DNA of 64,000 nucleotides, taken from Billgrantia aerodenitrificans (GTDB lineage: Bacteria; Pseudomonadota; Gammaproteobacteria; Pseudomonadales; Halomonadaceae). Below the pieces are notes generated by a model that searched no databases, was not told the DNA's origin, and saw nothing but the letters and a program-made list of their open reading frames with translations. This document shows positions 18,540 to 29,635 of the stretch, in pieces. Each line of letters starts with the position of its first letter. The first letter of the stretch is position 1. Both the position numbers and the translations under genes were made by a program. Where the stretch lies: the NCBI RefSeq assembly GCF_021404405.1, contig NZ_JABFTV010000004.1:186001-250000 (forward strand), given 5' to 3'.

Positions 18540-20162
18540 AGGATAATGCTCCTGGCGCAGCCGAAAGCGCTGCACCTTGCCGGTGGCCGTCTTCGGCAAC
18601 GCCTCGACGAAGCGCACCGAGCGCGGATACTTGTAGGGGGCGATGCGCTGCTTGACGAACTGCTGTAACCGCTCGACGCACTCGGCATCCGGCTCGACCC
18701 CGGGAGACAGTACCACGAAGGCCTCGACGATCTGCCCACGCTCTCCATTCGGTGCGCCGATTACGGCACACTCCGCCACCGCCTCGTGGGCCAGCAGGGC
18801 GGCTTCCACCTCGGGGCCGGCGATGTTGTAGCCGGCCGAGACGATCATGTCGTCGTTGCGCGCGGCGAAGTGGAAGTAACCCTCCTCGTCCTGGTAGAAG
18901 GCATCGCCAGTGATGTTCCAGCCGTCGCGAACATATTTGAGCTGCCGTACGTCGTTCAGGTAGCGACAGCCCGTAGGACCGCGCACCGCCAAGCGTCCCA
19001 CTTCGCCGCGGGGCAGCTCGTTCATCTCGGCATCGACGACCTTGGCCTCGTAGCCGGCCACCGGCTTGCCGGTGCAGCCCGGGCGATGGTCGTCCAGATG
19101 GTTGGAGATGAAGATGTGCAGCATCTCCGTGGCCCCGATGCCGTCGAGGATCGGCTTGCCGGTCTTCTCGATCCATTCATGGTAGATCGGTGCCGGCAAC
19201 GTTTCGCCGGCCGAGACCGCCAGGCGCAGGCTGTCGAGTTCCTCGCCGCTTTCGAGCGAGGCGAGCATGGTGCGATAGGCGGTGGGGGCAGTAAATACGA
19301 CGGTGGCACGATGCTCGCGGATGATTTCCATCATGTTGGGCGGCGTGGCCTTCTCCAGCAGCACGGCGCTGGCACCGAAGCGCAGCGGGAAGATGGCCAG
19401 CCCGCCGAGGCCGAAGGTGAAGGCCAGCGGTGGCGAGCCGACGAAGACGTCGTCCGCACTCACTTGCAGCACCTCGCGGGCGTAGCCGTCGGCGATGATC
19501 AGCAGATCGCGATGGAAGTGCATGGTGGCCTTGGGCTGGCCGGTGGTGCCGGAGGTGAAGCCGAGCAGGGCGACATCGTCGGCGGCGGTGGCGACCGCCT
19601 CGAACTCGGTGGGCTTGTCCAGCGCCAGTCGGTCGAGTTCGGCATCGTGGTTGGCCGTGCCGTCGAAGCCGACCACTCGCTTCAGGAAGGCGCTCCCGGC
19701 GGCGCAGGCCTCGAGCTCGTCGAGCAGGCGGGTATCGCACAGGGCCAGAGCTATCTTGGCCTTGTCGACGATCTGGGTCAGTTCGCTCGCGCGCAGCATC
19801 GGCATGGTGTTGACCACCACCGCGCCGGCCTTGGTCGCGGCCAGCCAGCAGGCGACCATGGCCGGGTTGTTGGCCGAGCGGATCAGCACCCGGTTGCCGG
19901 GGCGCACGCCGAGCTCTTCCACCAGGGCGTGGGCCAGGCGGTTGCTCCACTCGGCAAGCTCGCGGTAGCTGCGTCGTCGGCCGTTGCCGATCAGCGCCAC
20001 GCGTTCGCCATGGCCACGCTCGAGCCAGCGGTCGCAGAGCTCCACCGCGGCGTTGAGCCGCTCGGGATAGTCGAAGCCGTCGAGCCTGAGCTCGGGCCAT
20101 TCATGCACGGGAGGCAGGTTGTCCCGGGCAAAGGTATCGGCGTGAGCCGACGGTGCGTTCAT
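18531..20162 (-). CDS. abmG: Aryl-CoA ligase, 2-aminobenzoate-CoA ligase type
   Basis: The 543-residue ANL-superfamily enzyme has P-loop FTSGTTGQPKATMHFHRD, the A5/A8 motifs (DGIGATEMLHIF, NITGDAFYQDEEGYFHF) and the catalytic C-terminal Lys in PKTATGKVQRFRL. It belongs to the benzoate-CoA ligase group. The fused monooxygenase/reductase in the same operon marks it as the ligase making 2-aminobenzoyl-CoA from 2-aminobenzoate, CoA and ATP, as AbmG does in Azoarcus evansii. Benzoate or salicylate remain possible substrates. ATG 20162 is preferred to 20168 because GGAG is seven bases upstream of it. Confidence 0.82.
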   Translation of the reverse strand: MNAPSAHADTFARDNLPPVHEWPELRLDGFDYPERLNAAVELCDRWLERGHGERVALIGNGRRRSYRELAEWSNRLAHALVEELGVRPGNRVLIRSANNPAMVACWLAATKAGAVVVNTMPMLRASELTQIVDKAKIALALCDTRLLDELEACAAGSAFLKRVVGFDGTANHDAELDRLALDKPTEFEAVATAADDVALLGFTSGTTGQPKATMHFHRDLLIIADGYAREVLQVSADDVFVGSPPLAFTFGLGGLAIFPLRFGASAVLLEKATPPNMMEIIREHRATVVFTAPTAYRTMLASLESGEELDSLRLAVSAGETLPAPIYHEWIEKTGKPILDGIGATEMLHIFISNHLDDHRPGCTGKPVAGYEAKVVDAEMNELPRGEVGRLAVRGPTGCRYLNDVRQLKYVRDGWNITGDAFYQDEEGYFHFAARNDDMIVSAGYNIAGPEVEAALLAHEAVAECAVIGAPNGERGQIVEAFVVLSPGVEPDAECVERLQQFVKQRIAPYKYPRSVRFVEALPKTATGKVQRFRLRQEHYPGD

Positions 20163-20271
20163 GACCATTCTCCGTACGTCGTTGTTGTTGTTCGGCGCCG
20201 AAGCGTCGACAGGGGATACGGGTCTGGCTGGCGTGTCTCGTCGCTTTGGTTATTGGTCTTGTTTCGTTTGC

Positions 20272-21419
<1,148 letters not shown>

Positions 21420-21420
<1 letters not shown>

Positions 21421-22229
21421 CAATCCCCCTCGAAGACCGGCTTCTGTTTGGCGGCGAAGGCGCGGTAGGCGCGCTCGAAGTCGCGGGTCTGCATGCAGAT
21501 CGCCTGGGCCTGGGCCTCGGCCTCGATGGCCTGCTCCAGGCTCATCGACCACTCCTGGTTGAGCTGGGTCTTGGTGATGCCGTGGGCGAAGGTGGGCCCC
21601 TGGGCCAGGCGGGTAGCGTAGGCGATGGCCTCGGCTTCCAGCTCCTGTTCCGGTACCAGGCGATTGTAGAAGCCCCATTGATAGCCCTCTTCGGCGCTCA
21701 TGCTGCGCCCGCTGTAGAGCAGGTCGGCGGCGCGGCCCTGGCCGATGATGCGTGGCAGCATGGCGCAGGCACCCATGTCGCAGCCGGCCAGGCCCACCCG
21801 GGTGAAGAGGAAGGCAGTGCTGGCCCGGGGCGTGGCGAAGCGGATGTCCGAGGCCATGGCGATGATGGCGCCGGCACCGACGCAGACGCCGTCCACCGCG
21901 CTGATCACCGGCTTGCCGCAGTGGATCATTGCCTTGACCAGGTCGCCGGTCATGCGGGTGAATTCGAGCAGGCCCTTCATGTCACGTCCTACCAGCGGGG
22001 CGATGATCTCGTGGACGTCGCCGCCGGAGCAGAAGTTGCCGCCGTTGGCGGCGAACACCACGGCCTTGACGTCCTCGGCATAGACCAGATTGCGAAAGGT
22101 GTCGCGCAGCTCGGCGTAGCTGTCGAAGGTGAGCGGATTCTTGCGTTCGGGGCGGTCGAGGCGGATCACCGCCACTTCGCCCTCCATGCGCCACAGGAAA
22201 TGCCTGGGCGTCAGGTCGGCCAGTTTCAT
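21420..22229 (-). CDS. Enoyl-CoA hydratase/isomerase family protein
   Basis: The 269-residue crotonase-fold protein has oxyanion-hole segments [11 protein letters not shown] and [20 protein letters not shown]. The usual catalytic Glu region reads [15 protein letters not shown], which departs from typical hydratases, so it may hydrate or hydrolyse an alicyclic CoA ester. It starts within the MarR stop (ATGA overlap) and is coupled to the acyl-CoA dehydrogenase. Confidence 0.88.
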
Positions 22230-22693
22230 GGTCGTGCTCCCGTGTCGGCCGGCAAGCGGTGCAGCAGCTCGCCGATGTGGTGGGCATCCTCGGCATCGAC
22301 GCCATCCAGCAGTTCGTCGACCCAGCCCTCGTGGGCCTCGGCCATGACGGTGAAGGCATCACAGCCGGCGGAGGTGAGGCGTACCAGGGTGGCGCGGCGG
22401 TCCCCTTCGATGGCGATGCGCTCCACCAGGCCGTCCTCGGCCAGGCGGTCGACGATACCGGTGACGTTGCCGTTGGAGACGCGCAGCCGCTTGGAGAGCT
22501 CGTTCATCTTCAGCCCCTCGCGGTCGCGATAGAGCGCGGCCATGACGTCGAAGCGTGGCAGGGTGGAGTCGAACTCCAGGCGCAGCTTCTCGCGCAGCGC
22601 CGCTTCCACCTGACGGGTCACTCTGAGCATGCGCAGCCACAGGCGCAGGCGCTCCTTGCTCAGGGCGTCGGATTTTGCCTTTGGTGCGCTCAT
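22226..22693 (-). CDS. MarR-family regulator embedded in the aryl-CoA operon
   Basis: The 155-residue protein has the MarR winged helix ([20 protein letters not shown], with [19 protein letters not shown] as recognition helix and wing). It overlaps the SDR gene upstream and the hydratase gene downstream by four bases each, so it is co-translated with the enzymes it probably controls. MarR proteins in aryl-CoA operons usually repress until an aryl-CoA ester binds. The palindromic site before the first gene is the likely operator (inference). Confidence 0.88.
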   Translation of the reverse strand: MSAPKAKSDALSKERLRLWLRMLRVTRQVEAALREKLRLEFDSTLPRFDVMAALYRDREGLKMNELSKRLRVSNGNVTGIVDRLAEDGLVERIAIEGDRRATLVRLTSAGCDAFTVMAEAHEGWVDELLDGVDAEDAHHIGELLHRLPADTGARP

Positions 22694-23445
22694 GTCTCGC
22701 CTCCCGAAATGGAGATCGCCTGGCCGTGGATGGCGCTACTGTGCGGACCGCACAGCCACAGCGCGGTGGCGGTGACCTCGGCGGGCTGGATCAGCCTGCC
22801 GCTGGGATTGGTCGATTGCAGGTGGGCGCGGGCCTGCTCCGCCGTCTGCCCGGTCTTGGCGACGATAGTGGCGATGCTCTCTTCCAGCAGCGGGGTTTCG
22901 GTGAAGCCGGGGCACAGTGCGTTGACGGTGATAGCGCGTCCCGCCACTTCCTGGGCCAGGGCGCGCACCAGACCCACCACGCCGTGCTTGGCGGCGCAGT
23001 AGGGCGCCACGTAGGGATAGCCCTTGAGCCCGGCGGTGGAGGCCACGGCGATCAGCCGGCCGCCGTCGCGCACGCGCTTGAGGCCCTCGCGCAGGGTCAG
23101 GAACACGCCAGTCAGGTTGACATCGAGCATGCGCTGCCACTGGTCGAGGCCGGTTCTGGCCAGCGGCGCGCTCTCAGCGGCCCCGGCATTGGCGATCACG
23201 ATATCGACCTCGCCCAGGCGCTCGAACAGAGCGACCATATCGGCCTCGCGGGTTACGTCGGCGACAGCGGTAGCGATGTTGGGGTGTCGCTCGGCCAAGG
23301 CGTCGAGCGCAGCGATGCGGCGCCCGGTGATGGTCACCTTCGCGCCGGCCTCGGCGAAGGCCAGCGCCATGTCGGCGCCGATGCCGCTGCCGCCGCCGGT
23401 GATCACCGCGCGCTTGCCGTCGAGGGGAGGCAGGGTCGTGTTCAT
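22690..23445 (-). CDS. Short-chain dehydrogenase/reductase (3-hydroxyacyl-CoA dehydrogenase-like)
   Basis: The 251-residue SDR has the NAD(P) motif [15 protein letters not shown], the NAG motif IANAG and the catalytic YxxxK in APYCAAKHG. It would oxidise or reduce the ring or side-chain hydroxyl of the CoA-bound intermediate. ATG 23445 is three bases after the stop of the monooxygenase/reductase; an in-frame start upstream would run into that gene. Confidence 0.88.
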   Translation of the reverse strand: MNTTLPPLDGKRAVITGGGSGIGADMALAFAEAGAKVTITGRRIAALDALAERHPNIATAVADVTREADMVALFERLGEVDIVIANAGAAESAPLARTGLDQWQRMLDVNLTGVFLTLREGLKRVRDGGRLIAVASTAGLKGYPYVAPYCAAKHGVVGLVRALAQEVAGRAITVNALCPGFTETPLLEESIATIVAKTGQTAEQARAHLQSTNPSGRLIQPAEVTATALWLCGPHSSAIHGQAISISGGET

Positions 23446-23447
23446 GC

Positions 23448-25733
23448 TCACACCCACCCTTCGCCGCGCTCGGCCAGGCGCTGCAGCTGATCGCGCCCGG
23501 CCCGATAGGGCGACGGCCACTCGCATTCGCCGTCCTGGATGCCGGCGGCGGCGTGCAGCGTCCAGTAGGGGTCGGCCAGGTGGGGGCGAGCCAGGCACAC
23601 CAGGTCGGCGCGTCCGGCCATCAGGATCGAGTTGACGTGGTCGGCCTGGTAGATGTTGCCCACCGCCATGGTGGCCATAACGGTCTCGTTGCGGATGCGA
23701 TCCGAGAAGGGCGTCTGGAACATGCGCCCGTACTGCGGCTTGGCCCGGGTCGAGGTCTGCCCGGCGGAGACGTCGACGATGTCGACCTCGGCGGCCTGGA
23801 GCAGGCGGGCGATCTCGACCGCCTCATCGGGGGTGACGCCTTCGTCGCCGACCCAGTCGTTGGCCGAGATGCGCACCGAGAGCGGCTTGTGGGCCGGCCA
23901 GGCGGCGCGCACTGCGCGGATCACCTCCAAGGGATAGCGCATGCGGTTCTCGAGCGAACCGCCGTACTCGTCGTCGCGGCGGTTGGTCAGCGGAGTGATG
24001 AAGGAGGAGAGCAGGTAACCGTGGGCGGCATGCACCTCGAGCATGTCGAAGCCGGCGCGCTCGGCCATGCGGGCGGCGGCGACGAACTCGTCGCGCACCC
24101 GCTCCATGTCGGCGCGGTCCATGGCTTTCGGCGTCTGGTTGCGCGCCGACCAGGGCACGGCGGAAGCCGCCATGATCGGCCAGTTGCCTTCGGCGAGCGG
24201 CGCGTCCATCTCCTGCCAGCCGAGCTGTGTCGAGCCCTTGGGTCCGGAGTGGCCGATCTGGGCGCACAGCTTGGCCGGTGTCTCGGCGTGGACGAAGTCG
24301 CACAACCGCTTCCATGCCGCCTCGTGCTCGGGGGCGTAGAAGCCGGGGCAGCCCGGGGTGATACGGCCCTCCGGCGAGACACAGGTCATCTCGGTGTAGA
24401 CCAGCCCGGCGCCGCCCTTGGCGCGTTCGGCGTAGTGCACGAAATGCCAGTCGGTGGGGCAACCGTCCATTGCCTTGTACTGGGCCATGGGTGAAACCAC
24501 TACCCGGTTGATCAGCTGCATGTCGCGCAGCCGGTAGGGGGCGAACATCGGCGCCCGTGCGCTGCCCGCGTTGCCGGCCTGAGCCTGGAACCAGCGTTCG
24601 GCGCTCTCGAGCCAGGCCGGATCGCGCAGGCGCAGGTTCTCGTGGCTGATACGCTGGGAACGGGTCAGCAGCGAGTAGTTGAACTGCACCGGGTCGAGGT
24701 CCAGGTAGCGCTCCACCTGTTCGAACCACTCGGTGGAGTTGCGTGCCGCCGACTGCAGGCGCAGCACCTCCAGGCGGCGCTCCTCCTCGTAGCGGGCGAA
24801 GGCGCTGGCCATGTCGGGCTCGCTGTGCAGGTACTCGGCCAGCGCGATGGCGCTCTCCAGCGCCAGCTTGGTGCCGGAGCCGATGGAGAAGTGCGCGGTG
24901 GCCGCGGCATCGCCCATCAGCACCACGTTGTCGAAGCTCCAGCGCGCGCACAGCACGCGGGGGAAGTTGATCCACGCCGAGCCACGAATGTGGTTGGCGT
25001 TGCTCATCAGCGCGTGGCCGTCGAGATGTCGGGCGAAGATGCGCTCGCACAGAGCGATGGACGCCTGCTGGCTCATCTCGCCGAAGCCGAAGGCCCGCCA
25101 GGTGGCTTCGCTGCACTCGACGATGAAGGTCGCGGTGTCGGCGTCGAACTGGTAGGCGTGGGCCCACACCCAGCCGTGCTCGGTCTTTTCGAAGATGAAG
25201 GTAAAGGCGTCGTTGAAGGTCTGACGGGTACCGAGCCAGACGAACTTGCAGGCGCGCACGTCGATGTCGGGCTGGAAATGCTCGGCATAGCGCTGACGGG
25301 TGCGTGAGTTGAGGCCGTCGGCGGCCAGCACCAGGTCGAACTCGCGGCGCAGCTCATCGATGGCGGATTCGGCGACGTCGCTCTCGAAGCGCAGCTCGAT
25401 GTCGAGCTCCCGGGCGCGCGCCTGCAGCAGCAACAGCAGCTGGCGGCGGCCGATACCGCAGAAGCCGTGACCGGTGGAGACGGTCTTGACGCCGTCGTGG
25501 ATCACGGCGATGTCGTCCCAATAGGCGAAGTGCTTACGGATGCGCGCCGCGCTGACGGCATCGTTGGCGGCCAGGTTGTCCAGCGTCTCGTCGGAGAGCA
25601 CCACGCCCCAGCCGAAGGTGTCGTCGGGGCGGTTGCGCTCGATCACCACGATCTCGTGCGCCGGGTCGTGCAACTTCATGCTGATGGCGAAGTAGAGGCC
25701 GGCGGGGCCACCGCCCAGGCAGGCGATTCTCAT
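23448..25733 (-). CDS. abmA: 2-Aminobenzoyl-CoA monooxygenase/reductase (fused flavoprotein)
   Basis: This 761-residue fusion is the signature enzyme of the operon. Residues 1 to about 380 are an FAD monooxygenase of the salicylate-hydroxylase type, with the Rossmann motif [11 protein letters not shown] and the FAD motif [18 protein letters not shown]. From about 395 a complete old-yellow-enzyme domain follows ([49 protein letters not shown]). The Azoarcus enzyme hydroxylates 2-aminobenzoyl-CoA at C5 and then reduces the ring, giving 2-amino-5-oxocyclohexenecarboxyl-CoA. Close relatives are annotated as salicylyl-CoA 5-hydroxylase/oxidoreductase, so salicylyl-CoA is the alternative. It is the first gene of the operon and has no clear Shine-Dalgarno site. 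Confidence 0.87.
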   Translation of the reverse strand: MRIACLGGGPAGLYFAISMKLHDPAHEIVVIERNRPDDTFGWGVVLSDETLDNLAANDAVSAARIRKHFAYWDDIAVIHDGVKTVSTGHGFCGIGRRQLLLLLQARARELDIELRFESDVAESAIDELRREFDLVLAADGLNSRTRQRYAEHFQPDIDVRACKFVWLGTRQTFNDAFTFIFEKTEHGWVWAHAYQFDADTATFIVECSEATWRAFGFGEMSQQASIALCERIFARHLDGHALMSNANHIRGSAWINFPRVLCARWSFDNVVLMGDAAATAHFSIGSGTKLALESAIALAEYLHSEPDMASAFARYEEERRLEVLRLQSAARNSTEWFEQVERYLDLDPVQFNYSLLTRSQRISHENLRLRDPAWLESAERWFQAQAGNAGSARAPMFAPYRLRDMQLINRVVVSPMAQYKAMDGCPTDWHFVHYAERAKGGAGLVYTEMTCVSPEGRITPGCPGFYAPEHEAAWKRLCDFVHAETPAKLCAQIGHSGPKGSTQLGWQEMDAPLAEGNWPIMAASAVPWSARNQTPKAMDRADMERVRDEFVAAARMAERAGFDMLEVHAAHGYLLSSFITPLTNRRDDEYGGSLENRMRYPLEVIRAVRAAWPAHKPLSVRISANDWVGDEGVTPDEAVEIARLLQAAEVDIVDVSAGQTSTRAKPQYGRMFQTPFSDRIRNETVMATMAVGNIYQADHVNSILMAGRADLVCLARPHLADPYWTLHAAAGIQDGECEWPSPYRAGRDQLQRLAERGEGWV

Positions 25734-25788
25734 GAGGCGGAACCGTTTGGTTGTTGTAGTTGATATCAGGCTAGACCCGCCGAAGAAA

Positions 25789-25820
25789 TACTTCAAGCTT
25801 AAAATTTCAAGCTTGAAGTA
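25789..25820. promoter_or_regulatory. Perfect palindromic operator upstream of the aryl-CoA operon
   Basis: TACTTCAAGCTT (25789-25800) and its exact complement AAGCTTGAAGTA (25809-25820) flank an 8-base AT-rich spacer, 56 bases before the abmA start codon. Two overlapping 12-bp near-identical palindromes are nested in it: TTCAAGCTTAAA (25792-25803) and TTCAAGCTTGAA (25806-25817), whose centres are 14 bp apart. The size and symmetry fit a MarR dimer site, and the operon contains a MarR gene. It lies in the 211-base divergent gap shared with rsd. Confidence 0.75.
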
Positions 25821-25944
25821 AATCGTTGAAGAACGTTTTTCCCTCGGCCAAGGATTGACAGTCAGGCTGGCAAGGGTGAGTCTGGGGTTTCGGGTTCGGC
25901 AGGGTCCGGGCTGCAACCGGCTTCACAGGGGAAGGAGGCTCTCC

Positions 25945-26433
25945 ATGCTGGAACAGTGCAAGACTGCCAGGGAACGCTGGGGTGGCGTGCATCAGCTGAT
26001 CGACCGCTGGCTCGACGAGCGCCGTGAGCTGCTGGTCAGTTTCATCGAGCTCAAGGAGGCCTGCGATACTGAGCTCGAGGCCGTGTGCAAGCCCCAGATC
26101 GATCGCTTCAGCGAGCTACTGATGGATTACATCAGTGCCGGTCACTTCGAGATCTATCCGCAGCTGCGTGAGGAGGCCAACGCCTTCGAGGATCACGAAG
26201 CGCTGGAAATCGCCGCCAAGCTGCTGGAGCGCCTGGAGCTCTCCACCGAACTGGTGCTGGCCTTCGACGCCGACTTCTCGACCCCGGTGCGCTGCCAGCA
26301 TTTCCTGCCGCGCTTGCCCGCATGGCTCGATCGTCTCGCCAAGGGGCTGACCGAACGCTTCGCCCTGGAAGACCAACTGATCGCCAGGTTGCACGCCGCG
26401 CATACGCCGCGCCCGGAAACCGAAACCGAATAG
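25945..26433 (+). CDS. rsd: Regulator of sigma D, Rsd/AlgQ family
   Basis: This 162-residue protein matches the Rsd/AlgQ family: CKTARERWGGVHQLIDRWLD and the conserved LLVSFIEL, DYISAGHFEIYPQL, and C-terminal FALEDQLIARLH. Rsd binds sigma70 and favours alternative sigma factors in stationary phase; AlgQ in Pseudomonas also affects alginate and siderophore genes. AAGGAGG at 25932-25938 is six bases before ATG 25945. The gene stands alone, divergent from the aryl-CoA operon, and is followed by a terminator hairpin. Confidence 0.88.
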   Translation: MLEQCKTARERWGGVHQLIDRWLDERRELLVSFIELKEACDTELEAVCKPQIDRFSELLMDYISAGHFEIYPQLREEANAFEDHEALEIAAKLLERLELSTELVLAFDADFSTPVRCQHFLPRLPAWLDRLAKGLTERFALEDQLIARLHAAHTPRPETETE

Positions 26434-26497
26434 CGCTACCGAATGGTTCTGGTTCTACGAACCGTTCTCTAGCAGGCCTGCGGGCCGACCCATTTTG

Positions 26498-26528
26498 ACG
26501 CCGCCCCGGTTTGTCCCCGGGGCGGCGT
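26498..26528. terminator. Stem-loop between rsd and the RND pump gene
   Basis: A perfect 12-bp GC-rich stem (ACGCCGCCCCGG 26498-26509, CCGGGGCGGCGT 26517-26528) with a seven-base loop ends directly at the stop codon of the convergent RND gene. It probably serves both genes. Confidence 0.8.
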
Positions 26529-29500
26529 TTATGTCTGCGCGCTCGGCGTTGCGATGTCCGTGGGCTCGGTCGCTTCCCGCGTCGAGCGGCGCTGCCACAG
26601 CACCAGCATGCATGGCGTCAGCAGCAGTGTCAGCCCGGTGGCGAACACCAGGCCGCCGGCGATGGCGCTGGAGAGCTGGGTCCACCATTGGGTGGAGGGG
26701 GCGCCGAATCCCAGGCTCGGGGCGAACAGGTTGACGTTGATCTCCAGCACCATCGGCATCAGTCCCAGCACGGTGGTGATGGCGGTGAGCAGCACCGGGC
26801 GCAGGCGCAGGCCGCCGGCCTCCAGAGCGGCGTCGTAGGGCGCCAGCCCCGCGTGGCGCAGCTCGTTGTAGGTGTCGATCAACACGATGTTGTTGTTCAC
26901 CACGATGCCCGCCAGGGCGATGATGCCCATGCCCACCATGACGATGCCGAACGGCTGGCCGTTGATCAGCAGGCCCATCAGCACGCCGGCGGTGGAGAAG
27001 ACGATAGCCGAGAGCACCAGCAGCGCCTGGTAGAGGCTGTTGAACTGGGTGACGAGGATCAGCAGCATCAGCCCGATCGCCACGAGGAAGGCGGTGATCA
27101 GGAAGCGGCTGGCCTCCTCCTGGTCCTCCTGTTCACCGGCCACGTTGACGCGCACGCCCTCCGGCGGTGGGCCCAGCGAGGCCAGCAGCGCGCGCAGACG
27201 CTCATCGGGCTGGTAGCCTGCGGCCACGTCCGCCTCGAGGGTGATGGCACGCTGGCCGTCGATGCGGTGCAGGGTGCCGACCCGTGGCGCAGGCTCGAGG
27301 CTGGCGAAGTGGGAGATCGGTACCTGCCCGCGGGAGGTGTTGAGGGTCAGCCGGTCCAACTGATCGATGCTGCGCCAGTCATGGGGGAAGCGCACGCTGA
27401 TGTCGACTTCGTCGGGGGCGTGGGCGGGCCGGTAGCTCGCCACCTGCAGGCCGTTGGTGACCAGTTGCACGGCGCTGCCCACCGCGGCCACGTCGGCGCC
27501 GAGCCTGGCGGCGGCCGCACGGTCGACGTTGAGCCGCCACTCGATGCCGGGCAGGCTGCGGTTGTCCTCGATGTCGCGGAAACCGCCCAGGCGCTCCATT
27601 TCGCGCCGGATGGTTTCCACCGTGGCCGCGCTATCGGCCTCCTGCTGGGCGCTCACCTCCAGCACGATCGGCTTGCCGGCGCCGGGGCCCATGTCCTGCT
27701 CGCGGAATTCCAGCACCACCCCGGGCAGATCGGCGGTGCGCTCGGCCATCTCGTTCATGATCACCTGGGCCGGGCGGCGCTCCTGCCAGTCGATCAACTG
27801 GAACTGCACCGTGCCGATCACGTCGCTGCCGAGCTGCTCGTTGGGAATGGCGTAGGAGCGGGCATAGAGCGCTTGCACCTCGCTCATGCCGGCCAGCCGC
27901 GCTTCCACCCGACGCACGATGGCGTCTTTCTCCAACGCGGAAAAATCCCCGCGGGCGCGTACCATCACCTGGGCATTTTCCGGCTCGACGGCGGGAAAGA
28001 ACTCGACGCCGTGATTGAAGCGACCGTAACCGACGAAGATCAGCGCCATCAGCAGCAGGGCGATCGTCAGCGTCATGCCCGGCCAGGCCAGCAGCCGGGC
28101 CAGGGTGGTGCGATACAGACGTCCGCCGGCGGTGATCATCTCTTCGCCGTGCACGGCCCGGCTGGCGCGTACGCTGAACACACCGCCCAGGGTGGGCAGG
28201 AAGATCAGCGCCATGGCCAAGGAGGCGATCAGGCACAGGATCACCGTGGCCGGCAGGTACTTCATGAACTCACCCACCACGCCGGGCCAGAACAGCAGCG
28301 GGAAGAACACCGCCAAAGTGGTGGCGGTGGCGGCGATCACCGGCCAGCTCATGCGTGAGGCGGCGTTGATCCAGGCCTGCCGCGGCGGCTGACCTTCGCG
28401 CAGGTGGCGGTCGGCCAGTTCGCTGACCACGATGGCGCCGTCCACCAGCATGCCGGCGACCAAGATGAGGGCGAACAGCACCACGATGTTGAGGGTGTAA
28501 CCGATGGCCCAGATCAGCAGGATGCCAGTGAGGAAAGCGCCGGGAATGGTCAGCCCCACCATCAGCGCCGAGCGCACGCCCATGGCGGCCAGGATCACGA
28601 TCAGTACCAGCACCACGGCGGTGAGCACGTTGTTGAGCAGCTCCGAGAGCATCTGATCGACGGTCACCGATTGGTCCATGATGGTGGTGATCGAGAGCTC
28701 CTCGGGCAGCAGCGGCGCGGCCTGGTCGAGGATCTCGCGCACCCCCTCGATGGTGGCGATCAGGTTGGCGCCGGCACGCTTGGAGATCTCCAGTACCAGG
28801 GCCGGCTCGTCGTCGATGCGGGCGAAGCCCGCTGGTTCCTTGAAGGTGGGGTGGATCCAGCCCACGTCGGAGAAGGTGACCACCCGGTCGCCGTCGACCT
28901 TCACCGGCATGTTGAGCACGTCGTCCAATGATTCGATGATGCCGGGCACCTTGACCGGGCTGCGGCCGGCGCCGGTATCCAGGCTGCCGGCGGCCACCAG
29001 GCGGTTGTTGCGGGTGATCAGGTTGAACAGGGTGTCGAAGTCGACGCCGTAGCTGTCGAGCACCAGCGGGTCGATGACGATCTCCATCAGCTCCTCGCGC
29101 TCGCCGCCGATCTCCACTTCGAGCACTTCGGGCACGCCCTCGAAGGCATCCTGCAGTTGGCGGGCGATGGCCAGCCGCCGGACCTCCTCGATGGGACCCG
29201 AGAGCCCCAGGGTCAGCACCGGGAAGAGGCCGACGTTGACCTCGAAGACCCGCGGCTCCTCGGCCTCGTCGGGCAGCGAGGCGTTGGCGATGTCGACCCG
29301 CTCGCGCACGTCGGCCAGCGCCTGGCGCGGGTCGAAGCCGGCGTCGAACTCCAGAGTCACCGCAGCGTGGCCTTCGCTGGCCTGGGAGGTCATCTTGCGC
29401 ACACCCTCGATGGTGCGCAGCTCCTGCTCCATTGGCCGCACCAGCAGCCGTTCGCCATCCTCGGGGCTCACCCCCTCCAGCGCCAGCGAGACGTAGATGA

Positions 29501-29633
29501 TGGGGATCGGTACGTCCGGGTTGGCCTCCTTGGGCACTGCCTGCCATGCGGCGAGGCCCGCCAGCAGCAGGGCCAGCAGCAGCAGTAGAGTGGTGCGCGA
29601 CCGGTCCAGTGCGGCCTCGATCAGGGTACGCAT
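26529..29633 (-). CDS. RND efflux transporter permease
   Basis: The 1034-residue inner-membrane pump has the two-fold RND architecture: one N-terminal helix (TTLLLLLALLLAGLAAWQAV), a large periplasmic porter/docking loop, five helices to about residue 510, and the repeat. The proton-relay region of TM4 reads GMLVDGAIVVSEL with a single Asp at 398, where AcrB has two. This is typical of HAE-1 relatives outside the AcrB core group. It lies three bases after the adaptor gene. No outer-membrane channel gene is adjacent, so it probably uses a TolC elsewhere. The substrate is unknown. Confidence 0.92.
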   Translation of the reverse strand: MRTLIEAALDRSRTTLLLLLALLLAGLAAWQAVPKEANPDVPIPIIYVSLALEGVSPEDGERLLVRPMEQELRTIEGVRKMTSQASEGHAAVTLEFDAGFDPRQALADVRERVDIANASLPDEAEEPRVFEVNVGLFPVLTLGLSGPIEEVRRLAIARQLQDAFEGVPEVLEVEIGGEREELMEIVIDPLVLDSYGVDFDTLFNLITRNNRLVAAGSLDTGAGRSPVKVPGIIESLDDVLNMPVKVDGDRVVTFSDVGWIHPTFKEPAGFARIDDEPALVLEISKRAGANLIATIEGVREILDQAAPLLPEELSITTIMDQSVTVDQMLSELLNNVLTAVVLVLIVILAAMGVRSALMVGLTIPGAFLTGILLIWAIGYTLNIVVLFALILVAGMLVDGAIVVSELADRHLREGQPPRQAWINAASRMSWPVIAATATTLAVFFPLLFWPGVVGEFMKYLPATVILCLIASLAMALIFLPTLGGVFSVRASRAVHGEEMITAGGRLYRTTLARLLAWPGMTLTIALLLMALIFVGYGRFNHGVEFFPAVEPENAQVMVRARGDFSALEKDAIVRRVEARLAGMSEVQALYARSYAIPNEQLGSDVIGTVQFQLIDWQERRPAQVIMNEMAERTADLPGVVLEFREQDMGPGAGKPIVLEVSAQQEADSAATVETIRREMERLGGFRDIEDNRSLPGIEWRLNVDRAAAARLGADVAAVGSAVQLVTNGLQVASYRPAHAPDEVDISVRFPHDWRSIDQLDRLTLNTSRGQVPISHFASLEPAPRVGTLHRIDGQRAITLEADVAAGYQPDERLRALLASLGPPPEGVRVNVAGEQEDQEEASRFLITAFLVAIGLMLLILVTQFNSLYQALLVLSAIVFSTAGVLMGLLINGQPFGIVMVGMGIIALAGIVVNNNIVLIDTYNELRHAGLAPYDAALEAGGLRLRPVLLTAITTVLGLMPMVLEINVNLFAPSLGFGAPSTQWWTQLSSAIAGGLVFATGLTLLLTPCMLVLWQRRSTREATEPTDIATPSAQT

Positions 29634-29635
29634 GA

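Noticed and set aside
26529..29633. Heavy-metal (CzcA-type) RND pump
   Set aside because: The TM4 motif and overall sequence fit the HAE-1 drug-efflux group better, and no metal-binding neighbours are present.
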